Counted from the stretch's first letter, positions 1 through 8,505 are shown. The stretch is 18,675 bases of DNA from SHZL01 sp035292625 (GCA_035292625.1 DATDPS010000125.1:1-18675), one strand, 5' to 3'. The notes: generated from the sequence alone by a model not told the origin. A program made the numbers and translations.

Positions 1-1
1 G

Positions 2-706
2 GTAAAGAGCGAGGGAGAAAAACTCGTCGTCGTATTTGAAGGCCGCGATGCGGCTGGCAAAGGCGGAACCATCAAGCGCTTCATGGAACACCTCAACCCC
101 CGGGCCGCCAAGGTGGCAGCTCTGGAAAAACCCACCGAGCGTGAGCGCGGACAGTGGTATTTCCAGCGTTACGTGGTCCATTTACCCACCCGAGGCGAAA
201 TCCTGTTCCTCGACCGCTCCTGGTATAACCGCGCCGGGGTCGAACGCGTAATGGGTTTTTGCAACTCCATGGAATACATGGAATTCATGCGCCAATGCCC
301 GGAGTTCGAACGGATGCTGGTCAACTCCGGCATTCGCCTGTTCAAGTACTACATCTCCGTTACCCGCAAGGAGCAGAAGGCCCGTTTTGCCCTTCGCGCC
401 AATGATCCGCTCAAGCAATGGAAAATGAGCACCATCGACCTGGCGGCCGTTGAGCTCTGGGAAGAATACAAAGCCGCCAAGGAAGCCATGTTTTTTTATA
501 CCGACACCGCTGACGCGCCATGGACCATCGTTAAATCGGATGACAAGGCGCGCGCCCGCCTCAACTGCATGCGGCATTTCCTCAGCAAACTGGATTACCC
601 GGACAAGGACCTGGCCGTCGTGGCCAACCCCGACCCGCTGATTGTCGGCTCACCCGCACAAGTACTGGGCAAGGAGAAGCGCCTCAATCTCTGGCCGCAT
701 GTCTGA
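2..706 (+). CDS. ppk2: PPK2-family polyphosphate kinase, 5'-truncated by window edge
   Basis: This is the C-terminal 234 residues of a polyphosphate kinase 2, which transfers phosphate between polyphosphate and nucleotides in the cytoplasm. The reading frame is open from base 2 with no start in view, so the N-terminal part (about 60-70 residues in one-domain PPK2s) lies outside the window; the ATG at 83 is internal. Seen directly: a Walker A loop GRDAAGKGG at visible residues 14-22, a Walker B-type segment FLDRSWYNRAGVERVMGF, and the lid region with its many Arg and Lys residues (VTRKEQKARF). The C-terminal ANDPLKQWKMSTID segment is also typical of the family. The one-domain layout fits class I PPK2 enzymes, but preference for ADP or GDP cannot be read from this. 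A membrane-protein gene follows 60 bases downstream on the same strand. Confidence 0.93.
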   Translation, partial: VKSEGEKLVVVFEGRDAAGKGGTIKRFMEHLNPRAAKVAALEKPTERERGQWYFQRYVVHLPTRGEILFLDRSWYNRAGVERVMGFCNSMEYMEFMRQCPEFERMLVNSGIRLFKYYISVTRKEQKARFALRANDPLKQWKMSTIDLAAVELWEEYKAAKEAMFFYTDTADAPWTIVKSDDKARARLNCMRHFLSKLDYPDKDLAVVANPDPLIVGSPAQVLGKEKRLNLWPHV

Positions 707-766
707 TCCCGCTAAGTCATCACTCCGGATAGTGTTTGCCTGAATTTTTGCCACTGGAAAAGCCTG

Positions 767-1267
767 ATGGACTGGACGATTTTATGGTGGGTGCTCGCCG
801 GCTTGCTGGTCCTCGCAGGCCTGGCAGGAACCGTGGCACCGGCATTACCGGGGGTTCCCCTGGTCATGGCAGGTCTTTTCATCGGTGCCTGGATCGGGGA
901 TTTTGCCGCGGTGGGCTGGCTCACGCTGGGCCTGTTCGCGCTGCTGACCGTCCTCGCACAGGTGGTGGACTTCCTTGCCAGTGCCTTCGGCGTACGCTAC
1001 GCCGGCGCCGGTGTGCGGGCCTTCTGGGGTGCGACCATCGGCGCCGTTGTGGGCATTTTCTTTGGCTTGCCGGGCCTGCTGCTGGGCCCGTTCATCGGCG
1101 CGGTGTTGGGCGAAATCAGCAGCGGGCGCAGCCTGGCCGAGTCAGGCAAAGCCGGCATGGGCGCCTGGCTGGGCATGATGCTTGCCCTGGCCATCAAGCT
1201 GGCCATCGCCTTCCTGATGATCGGAATTTTCATTTTTGTTCAAGCAGGTACTTTCTCAGGGACTTGA
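767..1267 (+). CDS. DUF456-family small membrane protein
   Basis: A 166-residue, very hydrophobic protein with about five predicted membrane segments (roughly residues 5-25, 30-50, 50-70, 88-112 and 133-163). The glycine-rich core is characteristic of the DUF456 family: a GVRYAGAG loop, then FWGATIGAVVGIFFGLPG and LLGPFIGAVLGE. The family is widespread in bacteria and has no established function. The ATG at 767 is preceded by GGAAAAG at suitable distance and places the first membrane helix at the N-terminus. The last 38 bases overlap the 3' end of thrC on the opposite strand, leaving no room for a dedicated intergenic terminator. Co-transcription with the upstream PPK2 gene is possible (60-base gap) but unproven. 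Confidence 0.85.
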   Translation: MDWTILWWVLAGLLVLAGLAGTVAPALPGVPLVMAGLFIGAWIGDFAAVGWLTLGLFALLTVLAQVVDFLASAFGVRYAGAGVRAFWGATIGAVVGIFFGLPGLLLGPFIGAVLGEISSGRSLAESGKAGMGAWLGMMLALAIKLAIAFLMIGIFIFVQAGTFSGT

Positions 1268-2507
1268 ATTTGCCCGGAATGGTACTGGATAGAATTTCCT
1301 TATCCTGCACCGCTTGCAGTTCTGGCGGCAGTGAAATTTTGATTCCAAGGGTCTTTTCCATCACTTCGAGAAACTTGGCTGGATGCGCGGTGCAGAGAAA
1401 CACACCTTCTTCACCGGCCTGCAGCGAACGGTTGAGGGCGGCCCAGGCCAGCGCACTGTGAGGATCCGCCAGGTAACCGCGTTGCCACAGGCTGCGTATC
1501 GCCGAGCGGGTTTCATCATCATCGAGCGGAAATGAAGAGAGAAGGCGCTCCAGCGGCAAGCCATGGCGCCAGTCCAGCTCCAGGATCCGCGGAAAATTGT
1601 TCGGACTGGCAATGTCCATGGCGTTGGTGATGGTGGCCACCGTGACGCGAGGATCCCAGTGACCCGAAGCCAGGAAACGGGGTACCGTGTCGTTGGCATT
1701 GGTGGCGGCGATTATCCGCTTGTAAGGCAAACCGATGGCCTGGGCCATGAGCCCGGCGGTCACGTTGCCGAAATTGCCGCTGGGCACGCTGAACACCAGG
1801 TTTTCCACCTGCATTGCGCCCTTCGCAGCTTCGAAGTAGTAGCAGACCTGGGCCAGCAAACGCGCAATGTTGATGGAGTTGGCCGAATTGAGCCCCAGGC
1901 CACGTTTCAGCTCTTCATCATCAAATGCCTGCTTGACCAGGCTTTGGCAGGTATCGAAATCGCCTTCAACCGCCACGGTGTGGACATTTCCGCCGAGGGT
2001 GCAGAATAACTTCTCCTGCAAGGGCGAGATTCGTCCCCTGGGATAAAGCACCACGACCTCGATGCCGGGCTGGCCATGGTAGGCTTGGGCCACCGCGGCG
2101 CCGGTATCACCCGAGGTGGCGGTAAGGATGGTCATCGGCCCGCCTGCATGAAACTCGGCCAGGCAGCGGGCCATGAAGCGCGCACCGAAATCCTTGAACG
2201 CCAGCGAGGGGCCATGAAACAACTCAAGCGCCCGCTCCCTGTCATCCAGGGTAGTGAGCCGGACGGGAAAGTCGAACGCCGAGGCGACCATGGCAGACAT
2301 GGTTTTTTCGGCAACCTCACCCTGGGTCAGGTGCTGCAGGATTGCCGCGCTGCGCGGCACGAAGTCCAGTTCGAGCAGCCCCGGAATATCGTCCATGGAT
2401 TCGAAATGGCGCGGAAAGTACAAGCCCTGGTCGCGACCCAGCCCGGTCAGCACCGCGCGGCGAAAACTGACTCGTTCCTGCGGATGCTTGATGTTGATCA
2501 GGTCCAT
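1230..2507 (-). CDS. thrC: Threonine synthase
   Basis: Catalyses the PLP-dependent last step of threonine synthesis, O-phosphohomoserine to threonine, in the cytoplasm. The protein has 425 residues, close to the E. coli enzyme (428). Seen: the PLP lysine in HGPSLAFKDFGARF (Lys105), the TATSGDTG loop at 129-136 and the phosphate-binding VPSGNFGN at 241-248. The N-terminus (MDLINIKHPQERVSF) lines up with that of E. coli ThrC, which supports the ATG at 2507. No clear Shine-Dalgarno precedes it. It is the last gene of the asnB-thrA-thrB-thrC operon, 26 bases after thrB, the only junction in the operon without an overlap. Its stop lies inside the convergent DUF456 gene. Confidence 0.96.
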   Translation of the reverse strand: MDLINIKHPQERVSFRRAVLTGLGRDQGLYFPRHFESMDDIPGLLELDFVPRSAAILQHLTQGEVAEKTMSAMVASAFDFPVRLTTLDDRERALELFHGPSLAFKDFGARFMARCLAEFHAGGPMTILTATSGDTGAAVAQAYHGQPGIEVVVLYPRGRISPLQEKLFCTLGGNVHTVAVEGDFDTCQSLVKQAFDDEELKRGLGLNSANSINIARLLAQVCYYFEAAKGAMQVENLVFSVPSGNFGNVTAGLMAQAIGLPYKRIIAATNANDTVPRFLASGHWDPRVTVATITNAMDIASPNNFPRILELDWRHGLPLERLLSSFPLDDDETRSAIRSLWQRGYLADPHSALAWAALNRSLQAGEEGVFLCTAHPAKFLEVMEKTLGIKISLPPELQAVQDKEILSSTIPGKFKSLRKYLLEQK

Positions 2508-2533
2508 CGATGTTTGTGGCTGTCGGAGGCCGC

Positions 2534-3538
2534 TTACCGGGTTGTTTGGTTGATACTGCGCGCGCCGCCAAGATCAGCGCGGCAAATGTGGACAAAGCCG
2601 CTGGCGTTTTTCTGGTAGTGCGCGGCCAGCCAATCCGCCGCCGTTTCCGCCAGTTGCGGTTCATCGACCACGGCAAAGACGGTGGGCCCGGAACCGGAAA
2701 TGCCTATGGCCAAAACGCCCGCCTCGGTCAATTCCTCGCGGGCGCGGTCAAAACCCGGCAGCAGGTGACGACGGTACGGCTCGGCAATCAGGTCGACCAG
2801 TGAGGCTGCCGCCAGGCCGGTTTTTCCCGTGTACAGCGCATAAACGAACTGTGCGAACTGGGCGCCGTGCTGAACCGCGACGGCCCGGAGCAGCTTATCC
2901 GGCAGGACGGCCCGGGCTTCGCGCGTGACCAGCTCGGTACCCGGCCAGCAGACCACCACCTGCCAGCGCGCTGGCCAGGGCAACGCATACTCGGACTGAC
3001 CGCCCGGCGGGCACAGCCGCAAGCCACCGTAAAGGCACGGGGCGATGTTGTCGAGGTGGATTTCGCCGCTGACCCCGCCCTCGACCTGGGCCATCAGGCG
3101 AAACAGTTCACGCGATGCCAGTGGGTGGTCGTGCCAGCGATTCAGCGCTTCGAGCGTGGCGACTACCGAGCTGGCGCTGGAACCCAGCCCGCTGCCGATG
3201 GGCAGGCGCTTGTCCAGCGCGAGGCGCAGGGGGCTGATCCCCATGCCGCGTTGCTGCAGGACTCGCTGATACAGGCGGCAGCACTGCAGCACGATGTTGT
3301 CCTCCGTGTCCCTTGGCAGCCTGTCGGCGAATGGCCCGCCGAGACTGAGTTTCCAGTCGTCCTGTGCGCCGGGTTGAACCTGCACGGTATCACCCAGCAG
3401 AGTTCCATCCACCGGGGCCAGGGCCAGGCCGAGCGCGTCAAAACCCACCGATACGTTACCAATCGAGGCGGGCGCAAACACGGTCAGCGGTTCCGTGCGT
3501 GCCACGCTGAGCGTCCCGGGGGCGGTTCCCGGCCTCAT
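2534..3538 (-). CDS. thrB: Homoserine kinase (GHMP family)
   Basis: Phosphorylates homoserine with ATP to O-phosphohomoserine, the ThrC substrate. The 334-residue protein has the GHMP N-terminal motif FAPASIGNVSVGFDALG (from residue 21), the ATP loop LPIGSGLGSSASS (112-124) and a C-terminal GISGSGPTVFAV segment. It is about 20 residues longer at the N-terminus than E. coli ThrB (310 residues in total). That extension depends on the ATG at 3538, whose ATGA overlap with the thrA stop argues for translational coupling and for this start; no internal Met lies between residue 1 and the kinase core. It sits between thrA and thrC in the threonine operon. Confidence 0.95.
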   Translation of the reverse strand: MRPGTAPGTLSVARTEPLTVFAPASIGNVSVGFDALGLALAPVDGTLLGDTVQVQPGAQDDWKLSLGGPFADRLPRDTEDNIVLQCCRLYQRVLQQRGMGISPLRLALDKRLPIGSGLGSSASSVVATLEALNRWHDHPLASRELFRLMAQVEGGVSGEIHLDNIAPCLYGGLRLCPPGGQSEYALPWPARWQVVVCWPGTELVTREARAVLPDKLLRAVAVQHGAQFAQFVYALYTGKTGLAAASLVDLIAEPYRRHLLPGFDRAREELTEAGVLAIGISGSGPTVFAVVDEPQLAETAADWLAAHYQKNASGFVHICRADLGGARSINQTTR

Positions 3539-6024
3539 GCGCCCGGATCCAGCGGGCGCCAGACGGTGCGCAGCAAATCGGCGAACACGCCGGCAGCAGT
3601 CACTTGCGCGCCCGCGCCATAACCGCGCAATACCATCGGAATGGGCTGATAGTATCGGGTGTGCAATACCAGCGCGTTCTCGCCATCGCGGATGGCGCCG
3701 AGCGGTTTGTCGCGCGGCACTGCTTCAACCGCAACGCGGCAATGTCCACCGGCGATGCGCGCAACGTAGCGCAAGACTTTTTGCTGTTTGTTCGCCTGGC
3801 CTACTTTCTCCGCCATGGCCGCATCCAGCGACTGCAGGGCCGCGATGAGATTGGACTTGTCCAGGCCGGCTATGGCTTCCATCGGCACCGCTGGTTCGAC
3901 TTCGACGTCAGCCAGCTCCAGCTCCAGGCCCACTTCGCGCGCGATGATCAGCAGCTTGCGCGCCACGTCCATGCCGGACAGATCGTCGCGCGGATCCGGC
4001 TCGGTGTAACCCAGCTCCATTGCCCTGGCCACCGCCGCGGACATGGCCATGCCGTCTTCCAGGAGGCCGAATATCATCGACAGGGATCCGGACAGGATGC
4101 CGTCGAAGCTGATGAGCTCATCGCCCGAGCGGATCAGGGCCTGCAGGGTGTCGATCACCGGCAAGCCGGCGCCGACATTGGTCTCATACAGGAATTTGCG
4201 CAAATTGCGGTTGGCCGCCTGGCGCAAAGCGCGGTAATAAGCCATCGAGGCCGTGTTGCCCTTCTTGTTCGCCGCCACCACGTTGAAGCCGGATTCCAGG
4301 AACCGGACATACTCTGCCGCCAGCGCCGCATCGGTGCTGCAATCGACGATGGTCGGATTGAGCAGGCCCAGGCGATCACGAATGGCGATCACGTCAGCCA
4401 CGCTCCAGGCCCGGCCTTTACTGTCCAGCAGCGCGGCCCAGTGGTCCAGGTCGATTACGTCTTCGGCCACACAGAGTTTGCTGCTGTTCGCGATGGCGCG
4501 CACGCGCAGCTCGGTGTCGTGTTTCATCAGGCTGTCGGCCTGGCGCTGAAACTGCCGCAGCAACTCGCCGCCGACATTGCCGCAGCCCAGCAGGATCACG
4601 TCGACGTGATTGCCGTGGCTGAAAAAAGCCGTGTGGCAGGCACGGGTGGCCGACTGGGCGTCCTCGCCGTTGACCACCACCGCGATGGCGCACTCGGTGG
4701 AACCCTGGGCAATGACCTCGACATTGACCCCGGCGGAGGAAATCGCCATGAGGAAGCGCGCGGCGATGCCGCGATAATGTTTCATGCCCTCCCCGACCAG
4801 CGAAATTACCGCCCGCTTGCCCTGCACGGTTATGTCGCCGATCAGGCCGTGCAGGCGTTCGAAGTGAAACTCCTCTTCCAGCGCCTTGCGGGCATTTTCC
4901 GCTTCCGCCTGGCGCACGCACAGGGTAATGCTGTACTCGGATGAGGACTGCACGATCAGCAGGATGGAGATGGACCTGCTGGCCAGCGCATCCATCACGC
5001 GGCGCGCAATGCCGACGCGGCCGCGCAGACCACCGCCCTGCAGCGTGATGGAGGCGACCTGTTCCAGGTGGGAAATGCCGCGCACCACGTGCCTGCGCTG
5101 CGCCTCGCGATGGATCAGGGTGCCGGGGCCGTCCGGGTCGTAGGTATTGCGAATTTCGCAGAGGATGCCCTTGGCAGCCAGCGGCGTCAGCGCCTTGGCC
5201 GAGATCACCTTGGCGCCAAAATAGCTCAGCTCCATGGCTTCTTCGTAGCTGACTTCATCGAGACAACGGGCATTGGACACGATGCGCGGGTCGGCGGTGA
5301 AAAAGCCGTCCACGTCCTTCCATATCTGGCAACGTCCGGCCCCGGCGGCGGCGGCTATGGCGGCGGCGGAATAATCCGTGCCATTGCGCCCCAGCAACTG
5401 GACTTCTCCGTTCGCATTGCGGCCATAAAAACCCGGCAGGACCAGCACCCTGTGGCCTTCCGCCAACCGCGCCTTGAGCAGGGGCGCGGCCGCTTCGATA
5501 TCCACCAGCGAATCCAGCCAGTCATCATTGGCCAGCGGCAGGACATCGGCGTCGGACCAGGCCGCATCCACGCCGCGCTGCTGCAGGAAATCCACCATCA
5601 GGCGGCTGCAGAAACCTTCCCCGGTCGCCAGCATGAGGGCGCGGATACGATCAGGGCATTGTCCCAGCATGCGCACGCCTTCGATGCGCCGAGCCAGCAG
5701 TTCGGTCTGCTCCTCGAGGAAAGCAGCCCCCAGCGGCGCCTGCATGCCGGCTTTCGCCATGTCGTCAACAATTTTACGTTCGCGCGCCAGCGCTTCGCCG
5801 ATCTCGGCCTGGCCACTTTCGCCGAGCGCTGCCCGGTCGATGGCCGCCACCAGCAGATCGGTCACCCCCTTGACCGCTGACAGGACCACGATCAGCTGGC
5901 CGTCACCGCCATGCTTCCGGATAACGTCCGCGCTGGCGCTAAAGCCGGCAAAGTCGGCCAGCGAAGTGCCGCCGAACTTCTGCACTAATAATGATCCTTC
6001 TGGCAATGACTTGTCTGCGCTCAC
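3535..6024 (-). CDS. thrA: Bifunctional aspartokinase / homoserine dehydrogenase I
   Basis: An 829-residue fusion (E. coli ThrA is 820) that catalyses the first and third steps from aspartate to homoserine. Seen in order: aspartokinase motif KFGGTSLAD (16-24) and GRNGTDYSAA (212-221); an ACT-type regulatory region (about 315-465) with the two signatures QSSSEYSI and IAQGSTECAI, which resemble the threonine-sensing segments of E. coli ThrA; then the homoserine dehydrogenase NAD(P) loop GCGNVGG (480-486) and the catalytic region DLSGMDVARKLL. Threonine feedback is therefore expected, by homology. Translation starts at GTG, overlapping the asnB stop in a GTGA arrangement, and ends in an ATGA overlap with thrB. 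This is consistent with coupled translation along the operon. Confidence 0.96.
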   Translation of the reverse strand: MSADKSLPEGSLLVQKFGGTSLADFAGFSASADVIRKHGGDGQLIVVLSAVKGVTDLLVAAIDRAALGESGQAEIGEALARERKIVDDMAKAGMQAPLGAAFLEEQTELLARRIEGVRMLGQCPDRIRALMLATGEGFCSRLMVDFLQQRGVDAAWSDADVLPLANDDWLDSLVDIEAAAPLLKARLAEGHRVLVLPGFYGRNANGEVQLLGRNGTDYSAAAIAAAAGAGRCQIWKDVDGFFTADPRIVSNARCLDEVSYEEAMELSYFGAKVISAKALTPLAAKGILCEIRNTYDPDGPGTLIHREAQRRHVVRGISHLEQVASITLQGGGLRGRVGIARRVMDALASRSISILLIVQSSSEYSITLCVRQAEAENARKALEEEFHFERLHGLIGDITVQGKRAVISLVGEGMKHYRGIAARFLMAISSAGVNVEVIAQGSTECAIAVVVNGEDAQSATRACHTAFFSHGNHVDVILLGCGNVGGELLRQFQRQADSLMKHDTELRVRAIANSSKLCVAEDVIDLDHWAALLDSKGRAWSVADVIAIRDRLGLLNPTIVDCSTDAALAAEYVRFLESGFNVVAANKKGNTASMAYYRALRQAANRNLRKFLYETNVGAGLPVIDTLQALIRSGDELISFDGILSGSLSMIFGLLEDGMAMSAAVARAMELGYTEPDPRDDLSGMDVARKLLIIAREVGLELELADVEVEPAVPMEAIAGLDKSNLIAALQSLDAAMAEKVGQANKQQKVLRYVARIAGGHCRVAVEAVPRDKPLGAIRDGENALVLHTRYYQPIPMVLRGYGAGAQVTAAGVFADLLRTVWRPLDPGA

Positions 6025-7703
6025 GGCACTTTCACCCCGGCGTAGGCGTCATGGTGCACCGAACGCATCGCCCGGCCCGAGGGATCATTCATTTCCTGCA
6101 GGGACTTGTCCCACAAAATGGCTTCCGGCGTACTGCAGGCCACGGTCGGGCCGCCGGGCACGGTCTGGGCCGCCGAGGCAAGGGGAAAATGCTGCTCAAA
6201 GATGCCGCGAAAATAATAAGCTTCCTTGGACACTGGCGTGTTGAACGGGAAGCGGCCGGCTGCGCGGCCCATGTCGGCGTCGCTGACATGCGCCTGCGCA
6301 TGGTCCTTCACCGCATCGATCCAGCCATAACCCACGCCATCGGAGAACTGCTCCTTCTGACGCCAGGCGATCTCCGCCGGCAGCATGTCGCAGAACGCCT
6401 CGCGCAGGATGTGTTTCTCGATCTTGCCAGGCCCGGTCATCTTATCGGCCGGGTTGATGCTCATGGCCACGTCAAGGAAGCGGGTGTCGAGGAAAGGCAC
6501 GCGGGCTTCGACACCCCAGGCGGCCATGGCCTTGTTGGCACGCAGGCAGTCGTAGCTGTGCAGGCGGGACAATTTACGCACCGTTTCCTCGTGGAAAGCC
6601 TGCGGATTGGGCGCCTTGTGAAAATACAGGTAGCCGCCAAAAATCTCGTCCGCGCCTTCGCCGGAAAGGACCATCTTGATGCCCATGGCGTGGATCTTCC
6701 GGGCCATAAGGTACATCGGCGTCGCCGCACGGATACTGGTCACGTCGTAGGTTTCCAGGTGATAGATCACCTCGTCCAGCGCATCCAGGCCCTCCTGGAT
6801 GGTGAAGGTAAAGCCGTGGTGCACCGTGCCGATATGGTCCGCGGCTTTGCGCGCAGCCACGAGGTCGGGTGAGTTTTCCAGCCCGATGGCGAAAGAGTGC
6901 AGGCGCGGCCACCAGGCCGGGCTGCGCTCCTGATCTTCCACCCGCATGGCGGCATGACGCGCTGCCAATGCAGCGGTAATCGATGAATCCAGCCCGCCGG
7001 ACAGGAGAACGCCGTAGGGCACGTCGGTCATCAGGTGGCTCTTGACCGCGTCGTCCAGCCCGGCGCGCAAGGCCGCCTTGTCGGTGACGGCGTCGGCCAC
7101 ATTCTCAAAGCTTTCCCAGTCACGGTGGTACCAGCGCTGCGGTTCCGCCTGGCCGCTGGTCCACAAGTGACCCGGCGGAAATTCATGCACCTGGTTGCAC
7201 ACGTCCATCAGGGCTTTCATTTCCGACGCGACAAACAGCTGGCCGTGCTGGTCATGTCCGTAGTACAGGGGAATGATGCCGATCGGGTCGCGGGCGATCA
7301 TCCAGAAATCCCTGGCTTCGTCATACAGACAAAAGGCAAACATGCCGCGCAACTGGTCAAGAAAATCGGCACCATGCTCAAGGTAGAGCGGCAGCATGAC
7401 TTCGCAATCGGATTCGGTGCGAAAAGCGTAGGAATGCTTCAGCGCGTGGCGAATCTCCTGGTGATTGTAAATCTCGCCATTGACCGCCAGCGCCTGCTTG
7501 CCATCCGGGCTGAGCAGCGGCTGGGCGCCGGTATTGACGTCGACGATGGCCAGGCGTTCATGGACCAGCACCGCCCTGGCGGAAGTATAGCTGCCACTCC
7601 AGTCCGGCCCGCGGTGCCGCAGCAGGCGGGATTGCTGCAAAGCCATTTTGCGGACGGACGATACGTCCTGGCGTAGCTCCAATACGCCGAAAATCGAGCA
7701 CAT
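6021..7703 (-). CDS. asnB: Asparagine synthase (glutamine-hydrolysing), AsnB type
   Basis: Converts aspartate, glutamine and ATP to asparagine and glutamate. The 560-residue protein (E. coli AsnB 554) opens with MCSIFGV, where Cys2 is the N-terminal glutaminase nucleophile after Met removal. That fixes the start at 7703: the open frame extends upstream to a TTG at 7814, but any extension would bury the essential cysteine. GAGGA 6 bases before the ATG supports this choice. Seen: NGEIYNH (75-81) and ESDCE (about 97-101) in the glutaminase domain, then the PP-loop SGGLDSS (235-241) and SGEGADEIFGGY in the synthetase domain. It is the first gene of an operon with thrABC, so both aspartate-derived products are encoded together. 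Its stop overlaps the GTG start of thrA. Confidence 0.95.
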   Translation of the reverse strand: MCSIFGVLELRQDVSSVRKMALQQSRLLRHRGPDWSGSYTSARAVLVHERLAIVDVNTGAQPLLSPDGKQALAVNGEIYNHQEIRHALKHSYAFRTESDCEVMLPLYLEHGADFLDQLRGMFAFCLYDEARDFWMIARDPIGIIPLYYGHDQHGQLFVASEMKALMDVCNQVHEFPPGHLWTSGQAEPQRWYHRDWESFENVADAVTDKAALRAGLDDAVKSHLMTDVPYGVLLSGGLDSSITAALAARHAAMRVEDQERSPAWWPRLHSFAIGLENSPDLVAARKAADHIGTVHHGFTFTIQEGLDALDEVIYHLETYDVTSIRAATPMYLMARKIHAMGIKMVLSGEGADEIFGGYLYFHKAPNPQAFHEETVRKLSRLHSYDCLRANKAMAAWGVEARVPFLDTRFLDVAMSINPADKMTGPGKIEKHILREAFCDMLPAEIAWRQKEQFSDGVGYGWIDAVKDHAQAHVSDADMGRAAGRFPFNTPVSKEAYYFRGIFEQHFPLASAAQTVPGGPTVACSTPEAILWDKSLQEMNDPSGRAMRSVHHDAYAGVKVP

Positions 7704-7709
7704 GGGGCG

Positions 7710-7714
7710 TCCTC
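7710..7714 (-). promoter_or_regulatory. Ribosome binding site that sets the asnB start
   Basis: GAGGA on the minus strand, 6 bases upstream of the ATG at 7703. It supports the start that exposes the catalytic Cys2 over the upstream TTG. Confidence 0.6.
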
Positions 7715-7793
7715 GTATCCTTATCGGGTTATCTGGGAGGTGGACTCTCTTGGGGAGCCTCTGCTGTATCAGCACCTCGGCATCACTCCGGCG

Positions 7794-7819
7794 GGTGGTT
7801 GCCGCGCGCGACAACCACC
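7794..7819 (-). promoter_or_regulatory. Stable hairpin in the asnB leader
   Basis: An 8-base-pair perfect inverted repeat (GGTGGTTG / CAACCACC, arms 7794-7801 and 7812-7819) encloses a CG-alternating loop. It lies about 10 bases into the predicted asnB transcript and 90 bases before the start codon. No U-tract follows, so it is not a standard terminator by itself. It could stabilise the 5' end or belong to a leader-based control. A threonine/isoleucine-rich leader peptide like that of the E. coli thr operon was looked for and not found. Confidence 0.35.
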
Positions 7820-7833
7820 AGACCGAACGTTCA

Positions 7834-7862
7834 ATATTAAGGGCTTAAGCGCGCTGAGCCAA
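7834..7862 (-). promoter_or_regulatory. Candidate sigma-70 promoter for the asnB-thrABC operon
   Basis: On the minus strand, TTGGCT (7862-7857) and TAATAT (7839-7834) match the -35 and -10 consensus at 4 of 6 positions each, with an exact 17-base spacer. Transcription would begin near 7827 and leave a 5' leader of about 125 bases. The region also holds short palindromes (GCTTAAGC at 7843-7850 and AAGCGCTT at 7861-7868) that overlap the -35 and spacer and could bind a regulator. This is a pattern match only. Confidence 0.4.
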
Positions 7863-7956
7863 GCGCTTCAGGCAAAAATATGCGCCATTTAAATGACTTA
7901 TCACAGGACGGGGCCAGATTGCCAGGAGGATACTGGCTGATCGTGGAGGTGAGTGT

Positions 7957-8502
7957 ATGAAATGGAATGCTCTGAATTGGCTCCTGGCGGGCATGCTGGC
8001 GTTACTGCCCACCGCCTGTGGCAATGGAGAAACGGCAGGCGCTATTCCATCCGGGCAGGCCGCCGCGCAGGAGGCCAGCATGGATCCCTGCGCTTTGCTC
8101 ACCAGCGAAGAAATCGAAGCCGCTCTCGGCTGGAAGGTTGACACAGCGGAAAGCAAGTCCTATGGCGCCACCGGAACATGCACCTATGCGAGCGCGACCC
8201 CTTATTCGTCAGCAGGTTTACAGCAACTTTCGGTTGTCGTTGGTTACGGAGCGCCGGACCTGGGCAGTTCGGACGCCATGGCTGCATGGCGCCTGGAACA
8301 GTATTCAGGGGATGCCTATAAAGATCTGGATCCGCTGGTATTGCCGGTGGAAGGACTGGGGGTGCCAGCCATCCAGAATGGCTTTGAAGGGATGTTCGGG
8401 ATCGAGATGCTGGTGGATGGCAAGTTGCTGACACTCAGCCTGTTCGAGACCCTTGAGCCGGCACGGACCTTGGCCGAAAAAGCGCTTGCGCGAATGGAAT
8501 AG
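7957..8502 (+). CDS. Exported DUF3558-like lipoprotein
   Basis: A 181-residue protein with a short basic start, a hydrophobic stretch (residues 8-18) and a cysteine at residue 21 in the context LLPTAC. This suggests a type II signal peptide, although Pro at the -3 position makes the lipobox atypical. The mature part begins with a low-complexity Ala/Gly/Gln linker and then DPCALLTSEEIEAALG, followed about 28 residues later by TGTCTYAS. That cysteine pairing and the Asp-Pro-Cys opening resemble DUF3558-type lipoproteins; their function is unknown. GGAGGT six bases before the ATG is a strong ribosome binding site. It is the first gene of a run of four secreted proteins and is transcribed divergently from asnB, sharing a 253-base intergenic region. 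Family assignment is by pattern memory only. Confidence 0.75.
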   Translation: MKWNALNWLLAGMLALLPTACGNGETAGAIPSGQAAAQEASMDPCALLTSEEIEAALGWKVDTAESKSYGATGTCTYASATPYSSAGLQQLSVVVGYGAPDLGSSDAMAAWRLEQYSGDAYKDLDPLVLPVEGLGVPAIQNGFEGMFGIEMLVDGKLLTLSLFETLEPARTLAEKALARME

Positions 8503-8505
8503 GCA

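Noticed and set aside
736..1461. Alternative 241-codon frame covering the DUF456 gene
   Set aside because: The protein is Arg/Gly/Cys-rich without a recognisable pattern, while the other frame gives a clean membrane protein of a known family.
2867..3622. Open frame of 251 codons opposite thrB
   Set aside because: It is antisense to a homoserine kinase with intact GHMP motifs and has no independent support.
3604..4944. Long open frame (446 codons) on the + strand opposite thrA
   Set aside because: It is antisense to a clearly identified enzyme in a GC-rich gene, where codon bias leaves the opposite strand open. The predicted protein is compositionally odd and resembles nothing.
7704..7814. 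Upstream extension of asnB to a TTG, adding 37 residues
   Set aside because: It would hide the N-terminal catalytic cysteine required for glutaminase activity, and the ATG at 7703 has a good ribosome binding site.
7704..7956. Threonine-operon leader peptide and classic attenuator
   Set aside because: No threonine/isoleucine-rich short frame and no hairpin followed by a T-run were found. The only short frame with a plausible ribosome binding site encodes four residues (MPRC).
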